Below are positions 1-5,227 of a stretch of DNA of 7,173 nucleotides, piece by piece (positions within the stretch are counted from its first letter, which is position 1; each line of letters starts with the position of its first letter). The position numbers and the translations under genes were made by a program. The stretch comes from Rhodospirillales bacterium Alpha_05 (GTDB lineage Bacteria > Pseudomonadota > Alphaproteobacteria > Rhodospirillales > Rhodospirillaceae): positions 1-7,173 of the forward strand of contig LUYR01000266.1 of assembly GCA_001603335.1 (NCBI GenBank), written 5' to 3'. The notes under the pieces were generated by a model that did no database searches, was not told the DNA's origin, and saw only the letters and a program-made list of their open reading frames with translations.

Positions 1-247
1 GCCGCAGCACCGTCACCGGCGGCAGCAACGCCCGCCACGGGCGCTCGCGCCAGAGCTTGAGGCTTTGCAGCGCCGCCGCGTCGGTCTCCGCCGGGATTCC
101 CATGGCGGTGAGGATCGCGCGCTTGGTTTCGGGCGGGGTGACGTGGAGATTGCCGACGATGTCCCAGTAGGACTCGTGAATCCCGGCCTCCACCGCCAAC
201 TGGTGGAGCGCCTCCGCAAGTCCTTTGGGGTCGCCGGGAGGATTCAA
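1..247 (-). CDS. malQ: 4-alpha-glucanotransferase (amylomaltase), N-terminal part, runs off left edge
   Basis: MalQ transfers alpha-1,4-glucan segments between malto-oligosaccharides (a GH77 enzyme, cytoplasmic). Only the first 82 codons are in the window; the protein begins LNPPGDPKGLAEALHQLA (first Leu decoded as Met) and contains AGIHESYWDIVG, ETKRAILTAMGIP and WRALLPPVTVL. This 'LA..AGI...Y.D..G....ETKR.IL.AMG' pattern is typical of the N-terminal extension of long, E. coli-type MalQ proteins of about 700 residues. The GH77 catalytic domain lies outside the window, so activity cannot be judged here. The start is TTG at 245-247: no ATG occurs in frame before the internal Met of AMGIP, whereas a strong AAGGAG sits 6 bases upstream of the TTG. 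The gene follows the glgX stop with one codon between, in the same reading frame, so co-translation is likely. Family assignment is recognition by eye; a fusion to another glucan enzyme further left cannot be excluded. Confidence 0.85.
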   Translation of the reverse strand, partial: MNPPGDPKGLAEALHQLAVEAGIHESYWDIVGNLHVTPPETKRAILTAMGIPAETDAAALQSLKLWRERPWRALLPPVTVLR

Positions 248-250
248 GGC

Positions 251-2443
251 CTACTCCTTGGGTGGGTCGAAGAGCATCGGCGGCAGCGACGGGTCGGACG
301 CGCCGCGGCGCGGGCAGACCGCCGACTGGGTGAGAATCACCAGCGCGCGGCCCTGCAACGGATAGATCTCGCCCGCGCGGTAGAGCGGCTGGCGCTCCTC
401 GGCGAAGGGCAGCGGATAGGCGGTGTCGACGAGCGCCTTCCAGCACTGGCCGAGCTCCGGCCCGGGCAGGCGGAACGGCACCGCGCCGTAATGCGCGTTC
501 ATCAGCACCAGGAACGGGTCGTCGTCGAACGAGACGCCGCGCCGCGACATGTGCTGGCCGCTTTCGCCGCCCAAATGCCAGCCGATGCAGCGGGCGTAGG
601 ACAAGGCCCAGTCCTCGGGCGCGAGTTCGCCGCCGCGCGGGCTGAGCCAGGTGATGTCCTTGAACGAGCCCTTGCCGATCTTGCGACCGTGGAAGAACCG
701 CGGCCGCCGGAATACCGGGTGGTCGCGGCGCAGGCGCGAGATCCAGCGGACGAAGTCGAGGAAGTCGCGGTCCTCGTCGGTGCCGTCGACCCAGTTGAGC
801 CAGCTGATCTCGTTGTCCTGGCAATAGGCGTTGTTGTTGCCTTGCTGGGTGCGGCCGAGTTCGTCGCCCGCGGTCATCATCGGCACGCCCTGGGAGAGGA
901 ACAGGGTGGCGATCACGTTGCGCTTCTGGCGCATCCGCATCGCCTTGATCTGCTCGTCGTCGGTCGGGCCCTCGACGCCGCAGTTCCAGGAGAGATTGTA
1001 GTCGGTGCCGTCGCGGTTGCCTTCCTGGTTGGCCTCGTTGTGGCGGCGCTCGTAGCTGACCAGGTCCTGCAGGGTGAAGCCGTCGTGCGCGGTGACGTAG
1101 TTGATCGAGGCGCGGGGGCGCCGCCCGTGATGCTCGAACAGCGCCGACGAGCCGGTGATGCTCGAGGCGAAGTCGCCCATCACGCCGGAATCGCCGCGCC
1201 AGAACTGCCGCACCTTGTTGCGATAGACGTCGTTCCACTCCGACCAGCCGGGGGGGAACTGGCCGAGCTGGTAGCCGTTCGGCCCGAGGTCCCAGGGTTC
1301 GGCGATCAGCTTCACCCGGCTGAGCACCGGGTCCTGCCGCACCGCCGCGAGGAACGGGCTCTCCTGCGCGAACGCGTCGGGGGCGCGGCCCAAGGCGGTT
1401 GCGAGGTCGAAGCGGAAGCCGTCGACCTGCATCACCTCGACCCAGTAGCGCAGCGAATCCATCACCATCTGCAGGACGCGCGGATGGGTGAGGTTCAGGG
1501 TGTTGCCGCAGCCGGTGAAGTCGGTGTAGTAGCGCTTGTCGTCGCGGTTGAGGCGGTAGTAGCTGGCGTTGTCGATGCCGCGGAAGGACAGCGTCGGGCC
1601 GAGGTGGTTGCCCTCGCCGGTGTGGTTGTAGACGACGTCGAGGAGAACCTGGATGCCCGCGTCGTGCATCAGGTTCACCATGGTGCGGAACTCTGCGACG
1701 TTGCGCCCCGAGAGATAGCGCGGCGACGGCGCGAAGAAGTTGAACGAGCTGTAGCCCCAGTAGTTGCGCAGGCCCTTCTCGATCAGGTGCTGCTCGTCGG
1801 CGCAGGCATGCACCGGCAGCAGTTCGACGACGTTGACGCCCAAGGACTTCAGGTGCGCGATCACCGGCGCGGTGCCGAGGCCCGCGATGGTGCCGCGCTT
1901 GGCCAGCGGCACCTGCGGGTTCGACACCGTCATGCCGCGGATGTGCATCTCGTAGATCAGGCTGTCCTGCCACGGCACGTCGGGCGGCGCGGCGAGGTGG
2001 CGGCCGGTCGGGGTCTCGATCACCACGCCCTTCGGCATGTAGCGGGCGTTGTCCTGGCGGTTGAACGAGAGGTCGGCCTTGGGGTGCTCGAGGCGGTAGG
2101 CGTAGTTGTTGCGGTGCCAGATGATCTCGCCGGAGATCGCCTTGGCATAGGGGTCGACGAGCAGCTTGTAGGGGTTGAAGCGGTGCCCGGCGGAGGGCTC
2201 GTAGGGGCCGTGGACGCGATAGCCGTAGAGCTGCCCCGGCTTCACGTCGGGGAGGAAGCCGTGCCAGACCTGCTCGGTGAATTCGGGCAGGGTGATGCGC
2301 TCGGTTTCCTTCTTCCCCTGGGGGTCGAACAGGCAGAGTTCGACGGACTCGGCGTTGGCGGAAAACAGCGCGAAGTTCGTCCCCTTGCCATCCCAGGTCG
2401 CGCCCAGAGGATAGGGGCGGCCAGGCCAAACCACCGCGCCCAT
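251..2443 (-). CDS. glgX: Glycogen debranching enzyme GlgX (GH13, isoamylase type)
   Basis: GlgX hydrolyses alpha-1,6 branch linkages, preferring short stubs left on glycogen by phosphorylase, and releases malto-oligosaccharides in the cytoplasm. The 730-residue product has an N-terminal CBM48-like beta-sandwich (about residues 10-100), then a GH13 barrel. The conserved GH13 regions are all present: DVVYNH at 269-274, DGFRFDLA at 341-348 (nucleophile Asp346), IAEPWD at 380-385 (acid/base Glu382) and TAHDGF at 451-456 (His453, transition-state Asp454). NYWGYSSFNFFAP (227-239) and the GGESG region (625-629) also fit GlgX/TreX-type enzymes. It is somewhat longer than E. coli GlgX (657 residues), mostly through a C-terminal tail. 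The ATG at 2443 has GAGGGG 6 bases upstream, inside the end of glgB, with only 3 bases between genes; the TAG stop is one codon ahead of malQ. The context with glgB and malQ supports a glycogen role over free-standing isoamylase or TreX. No catalytic residue is missing. Confidence 0.96.
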   Translation of the reverse strand: MGAVVWPGRPYPLGATWDGKGTNFALFSANAESVELCLFDPQGKKETERITLPEFTEQVWHGFLPDVKPGQLYGYRVHGPYEPSAGHRFNPYKLLVDPYAKAISGEIIWHRNNYAYRLEHPKADLSFNRQDNARYMPKGVVIETPTGRHLAAPPDVPWQDSLIYEMHIRGMTVSNPQVPLAKRGTIAGLGTAPVIAHLKSLGVNVVELLPVHACADEQHLIEKGLRNYWGYSSFNFFAPSPRYLSGRNVAEFRTMVNLMHDAGIQVLLDVVYNHTGEGNHLGPTLSFRGIDNASYYRLNRDDKRYYTDFTGCGNTLNLTHPRVLQMVMDSLRYWVEVMQVDGFRFDLATALGRAPDAFAQESPFLAAVRQDPVLSRVKLIAEPWDLGPNGYQLGQFPPGWSEWNDVYRNKVRQFWRGDSGVMGDFASSITGSSALFEHHGRRPRASINYVTAHDGFTLQDLVSYERRHNEANQEGNRDGTDYNLSWNCGVEGPTDDEQIKAMRMRQKRNVIATLFLSQGVPMMTAGDELGRTQQGNNNAYCQDNEISWLNWVDGTDEDRDFLDFVRWISRLRRDHPVFRRPRFFHGRKIGKGSFKDITWLSPRGGELAPEDWALSYARCIGWHLGGESGQHMSRRGVSFDDDPFLVLMNAHYGAVPFRLPGPELGQCWKALVDTAYPLPFAEERQPLYRAGEIYPLQGRALVILTQSAVCPRRGASDPSLPPMLFDPPKE
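254..259 (-). promoter_or_regulatory. Ribosome binding site of malQ, decides a TTG start
   Basis: AAGGAG on the minus strand lies 6 bases before TTG 247. It overlaps the last codons of glgX, and its last base is directly followed by the glgX TAG stop. This near-consensus Shine-Dalgarno is the main reason for choosing the TTG start. Confidence 0.8.
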
Positions 2444-2446
2444 GCG

Positions 2447-4681
2447 TTACCCCTCGTCACGCGCCGGTTCGGCGCAGAGAATCACCGTCGCCAGAGGCGG
2501 CAGGGTGAGAACGATCGAATACGGCTGGCCGTGGTAGGGCACGGCTTCGGCCGCGACGCCGCCCGCGTTGCCGACGTTGCTGCCGCCGTAGAGCGCGGAA
2601 TCGGTGTTGAGCGCCTCGGTGTAGTGACCGGGGCGCGGCACGCCGACGCGATACTCGCCGCGCGGCACCGGCGTGAAGTTGCAGGCGATCACCGCCTCGC
2701 CGCCCGCGACCGCGGGATCGCGGCGGAGGTAGGCGAGCACGCTCTGCTCCCAATTGCTGGCGTCGAGCCAATCGAAACCCTGGGGCACGAAATCCGCCCG
2801 GAACAGCGAAGGCGTGCGGCGGTAGAGCGCGTTCAGGTCCTTCAGCACCGCGCTCACCCCGGCGTGATAGGGGATGTCGAGGAGGTGCCAGTCGAGGCTG
2901 GTGTCGTGGTTCCACTCCTTGCCCTGCGCGAACTCGCCGCCCATGAACAGGAGCTTCTTGCCCGGGTGGGTCCACATGAAGGCGAAGTAGGCGCGCAGGC
3001 TCGCGAACTTCTGCCAGGCGTCGCCCGGCATCCGCGTCAGCAGCGAGCCCTTGCCGTGCACCACCTCGTCGTGGGAGAGCGGCAGGACGAAGTTTTCCTG
3101 GAAGGCGTAGATCAGGCCGAAGGTCATGTCGTTGTGGTGGAACGAGCGGTGCACCGGTTCCTTGCCGATGTAGCGCAAGGTGTCGTGCATCCAGCCCATG
3201 TTCCACTTGTAGCCGAAGCCGAGGCCGCCGAGGTAGGTCGGGCGCGAGACCATCGGCCACGCGGTGGATTCCTCCGCCACGGTGAACGCGCCGGGGAATT
3301 CCTCGTAGACCGTCTCGTTCATCCGCTTGAGGAAGGCGATCGCCTCGAGGTTCTCATGGCCGCCGAAGGCGTTGGGGATCCACTCGCCCTCCTTGCGGCT
3401 GTAGTTGAGGTAGAGCATCGACGCTACGGCATCCACGCGGAGCCCGTCGATGTGGTATTCCTCCATCCAGAACAAGGCATTGGCGATGAGGAAGTTGCAC
3501 ACTTCGGCGCGGCCGAAGTTGTAGATCAGCGTGCCCCAATCCATGTGGCGGCCCTGGCGCGGGTCGGCGTGCTCGTAGAGGTGGGTGCCGTCGAACCACG
3601 CGAGGCCGTGGGCGTCCTCGGGGAAGTGGCCGGGGACCCAGTCGAGGATCACGCCGAGACCCGCCGCGTGGCAGGCTTCGACGAAAAAGCGAAAGTCGTC
3701 GGGCGTGCCGAAGCGGCTGGTCGGCGCGAACAGGCCGATCGGCTGGTAGCCCCAGGAGCCGTCGAACGGATACTCGTTGATCGGCAGCAGCTCGATGTGG
3801 GTGAAGCCGAGATCGCGGACGTAGGGGACCAGCTGCTCCGCGAGTTCGCGATAGGTGAGGTAGCGGTTGCCCTCCTCGGGGCAGCGCCGCCAGGAACCCA
3901 GGTGCGCCTCGTAGATCGACATCGGCGCGTCGAAGCGGTTGGCATCGGCGCGGCGCTCCATCCACGCGCCGTCGTTCCAGGTGTAGTGCCCGATCGGCGC
4001 GACGCGGCTGGCGGTCCCCGGCGAGCGCTCGCAGGAGAAGGCGTAGGGGTCGGCCTTGAGCGGCAGGATTTCGCCGCCTGCGCCGACCAGCTCGTATTTG
4101 TAGGCCGCGCCCTCGGCGACGCCGGGGATGAAGATCTCCCACACGCCGCAGCCCGGGTGCAGGCGCATCGGATGACGGCGACCGTCCCAGTCGTTGAACC
4201 CGCCGACGACGCTGACGCGCTGGGCGTTGGGCGCCCAGACCGCGAAGGCGACGCCCGCGACGCCCTCGATCTCGGTGAGGTGCGCGCCGAGCTTCTCGAA
4301 CAGGCGACGGTGGCGGCCCTCGGCCATCAGGTGGCGGTCGAGCTCGCCGAGGAACGGCGGGAAGCGGTAGGGGTCCTCGGCCTCCCAGGTGTCGGAGCCG
4401 CGGAACATCCGCACGCGGTAGGCGATCGGCAGGGGGGTGTCGGCGGGCAGAATGCCGACGTAGCCGCCCATGGCATCCACCCCGAGCATCGGCGCGAGAA
4501 CCTCGCCCGCGGGCGAGATCAGCTCGGCGCGCTCCGCGCCCGGCGCGAAGACGCGCACGGCAAGGCCCGCGTCGGTGCGGTGCGGCCCGAGAAATCCGAA
4601 CGGGTCGGGGTGCCGCGCCGCGGCGATTTGGGCGAAACCCGCCGCGTCGCGCGACTTCGTCGGTTGGGGAGGATTGCTCAT
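2447..4681 (-). CDS. glgB: 1,4-alpha-glucan branching enzyme GlgB (GH13_9)
   Basis: GlgB cuts alpha-1,4-glucan chains and re-attaches the fragment by an alpha-1,6 bond, creating glycogen branches. With the ATG at 4681 the product is 744 residues, close to the usual 730 or so of full-length GlgB with both N-terminal domains. Counting from this Met: N1 domain about 22-107 (DPFGFLGPH near its start), CBM48 about 145-232 (FAVWAPNAQRVSVVGGFNDW), then the GH13 barrel. Motifs are DGSWGYQP (307-314), DWVPGHF (347-353), DGLRVDAV (412-419, nucleophile Asp417), VAEES (468-472, acid/base Glu470) and SHDEV (536-540, Asp538), followed by an all-beta C-terminal domain. A longer frame begins at GTG 4690, but the AAAGGG would abut that GTG with no spacing, while it lies 8 bases before ATG 4681, so the ATG is preferred. 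The TAA stop is one codon before glgX. A 145-base gap separates it from the upstream DUF2934 gene; no convincing promoter is seen there. Confidence 0.97.
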   Translation of the reverse strand: MSNPPQPTKSRDAAGFAQIAAARHPDPFGFLGPHRTDAGLAVRVFAPGAERAELISPAGEVLAPMLGVDAMGGYVGILPADTPLPIAYRVRMFRGSDTWEAEDPYRFPPFLGELDRHLMAEGRHRRLFEKLGAHLTEIEGVAGVAFAVWAPNAQRVSVVGGFNDWDGRRHPMRLHPGCGVWEIFIPGVAEGAAYKYELVGAGGEILPLKADPYAFSCERSPGTASRVAPIGHYTWNDGAWMERRADANRFDAPMSIYEAHLGSWRRCPEEGNRYLTYRELAEQLVPYVRDLGFTHIELLPINEYPFDGSWGYQPIGLFAPTSRFGTPDDFRFFVEACHAAGLGVILDWVPGHFPEDAHGLAWFDGTHLYEHADPRQGRHMDWGTLIYNFGRAEVCNFLIANALFWMEEYHIDGLRVDAVASMLYLNYSRKEGEWIPNAFGGHENLEAIAFLKRMNETVYEEFPGAFTVAEESTAWPMVSRPTYLGGLGFGYKWNMGWMHDTLRYIGKEPVHRSFHHNDMTFGLIYAFQENFVLPLSHDEVVHGKGSLLTRMPGDAWQKFASLRAYFAFMWTHPGKKLLFMGGEFAQGKEWNHDTSLDWHLLDIPYHAGVSAVLKDLNALYRRTPSLFRADFVPQGFDWLDASNWEQSVLAYLRRDPAVAGGEAVIACNFTPVPRGEYRVGVPRPGHYTEALNTDSALYGGSNVGNAGGVAAEAVPYHGQPYSIVLTLPPLATVILCAEPARDEG
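2450..2455 (-). promoter_or_regulatory. Ribosome binding site of glgX, inside the end of glgB
   Basis: GAGGGG, formed by the last two sense codons of glgB (Glu-Gly), lies 6 bases before the glgX ATG. A ribosome terminating at the glgB TAA would sit on this site, which fits translational coupling. The spacing is identical to that at the glgX-malQ junction. Confidence 0.7.
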
Positions 4682-4689
4682 CTGGGGCA

Positions 4690-4695
4690 CCCTTT
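4690..4695 (-). promoter_or_regulatory. Likely ribosome binding site of glgB, favours ATG 4681 over GTG 4690
   Basis: AAAGGG on the minus strand is 8 bases upstream of ATG 4681. The same purine run overlaps or abuts the alternative GTG at 4690 and could not serve it, so it decides the start. The match to the anti-Shine-Dalgarno is moderate. Confidence 0.55.
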
Positions 4696-4749
4696 GCGCA
4701 ACGGGAGAAGGAAGATCACGCAGGCAGCGCCGTCAATGCCGGACCGTTC

Positions 4750-4770
4750 GCGGGTCATGATCATACCCGC
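4750..4770. promoter_or_regulatory. Imperfect inverted repeat between the DUF2934 gene and glgB, possible operator or hairpin
   Basis: Arms GCGGGT (4750-4755) and ACCCGC (4765-4770) flank a 9-base centre containing the palindrome ATGATCAT (4757-4764), slightly offset from the arm dyad. There is no T run on either side, so it does not look like an intrinsic terminator. On the minus strand it includes TATGAT (4760-4765), which resembles a -10 element, but the hexamer 17 bases upstream (TGGCCG) is a poor -35. It could be an operator upstream of glgB, an mRNA hairpin in the leader, or chance. The structure is seen; the function is inference. Confidence 0.3.
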
Positions 4771-4826
4771 ACGCGCGCCACTCGGCCAGGGACGGTGGAA
4801 GCCAGCGTGCCGACTTCCGTGCGCAA

Positions 4827-5075
4827 TCACATCAGCGGCGATTTCGGCTTTGCCGGCGCCTTCGGCTTTGCCGGGGCTTTCGGCTTCGCGGCGGCCTTCG
4901 GCTTGGCGGCGGCGGGCGCCTTCGGCTTCGCGGCCTTCGGTGCGGGCGCGGCGTCGCCGAGGATTTCGCGCTCGGCCTGGAGCCAGAAGTTCCAATCCTG
5001 GCCTTCGGCGCAGCCGTGTTCGCGCCAGAGGTGATAGGCGCGGTCGCGGATCTTGTTTTCGTTCGGATCGCTCAT
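4827..5075 (-). CDS. Small DUF2934 protein with Lys/Ala/Pro repeat tail, function unknown
   Basis: The 82-residue product has two parts. Residues 7-40 (NKIRDRAYHLWREHG, then CAEGQDWNFWLQAERE) match the pattern of DUF2934, a short bacterial domain of unknown function with conserved RA..LW...G..EG.D..HWL.AE. Residues 41-80 are almost only Ala, Pro and Lys: 11 lysines, no acidic residue after Asp41, and five AKPK units. Such tails resemble the basic AKP-rich C-termini of histone H1-like bacterial proteins, so binding to nucleic acid or another polyanion is possible but unproven. No signal peptide or membrane segment is seen. The frame could open at ATG 5147, but ATG 5075 is chosen because the DUF2934 homology starts just after it and AAGGA lies 10 bases upstream. 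It sits between pgm, past a terminator, and glgB. A weak possible promoter is TTGCAG (5135-5140), 16 bases, CATGTT (5113-5118). A role in glycogen metabolism is suggested only by location. Confidence 0.85.
   Translation of the reverse strand: MSDPNENKIRDRAYHLWREHGCAEGQDWNFWLQAEREILGDAAPAPKAAKPKAPAAAKPKAAAKPKAPAKPKAPAKPKSPLM
4836..4931 (-). repeat. In-gene 18-base repeats encoding AKPK(A/S)(P/A)
   Basis: Residues 49-80 of the DUF2934 protein contain AKPKAP at 49-54, AKPKAA at 57-62, AKPKAP at 63-68 and 69-74, and AKPKSP at 75-80. The last four copies are contiguous with an 18-base period; the first is separated from them by two alanine codons. The DNA copies are diverged at wobble positions, so the array is not freshly duplicated throughout. 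Confidence 0.8.
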
Positions 5076-5156
5076 GGGGTGCTGGTCCTTCTCGTCTGGG
5101 GGAACAAACCTCAACATGCGTCGGGAAAACCGTCCTGCAATCCCCACCCCGCGGGG

Positions 5157-5193
5157 AAAAACGCTCCCGCCCGCTGATCATCGGCCGGGAGCG
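5157..5193 (-). terminator. Intrinsic (rho-independent) terminator downstream of pgm
   Basis: On the minus strand CGCTCCCG (5186-5193) pairs perfectly with CGGGAGCG (5162-5169). The stem can extend by 3 more pairs (5182-5184 with 5171-5173) after a single mismatch, leaving an 8-base loop. It is followed at once by TTTTT (5157-5161). It starts about 34 bases after the pgm stop. The T run on the minus side only makes it directional for pgm. The plus strand has an A run after the hairpin and would not terminate there. Confidence 0.8.
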
Positions 5194-5227
5194 CGAAAAA
5201 ATCCAGAGCGTTGAAGCCCCAAGCCGG

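Noticed and set aside
4682..4690. GTG 4690 as the glgB start
   Set aside because: The only purine-rich stretch would touch the GTG with no spacing, while it lies 8 bases before ATG 4681.
4708..4736. Promoter for glgB from TTGACG (4731-4736)
   Set aside because: The -35 is good, but at 16-18 bases downstream there is only TTCCTT-like sequence, a poor -10.
4960..5075. A broken or truncated larger protein at the DUF2934 locus
   Set aside because: The frame has its own ribosome binding site, a complete short domain and a clean stop. DUF2934 proteins are usually this small.
5076..5147. ATG 5147 as the start of the DUF2934 protein
   Set aside because: The extra 24 residues show no family similarity, and the frame would begin only a few bases past the terminator. 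ATG 5075 has AAGGA upstream and fits the domain start.
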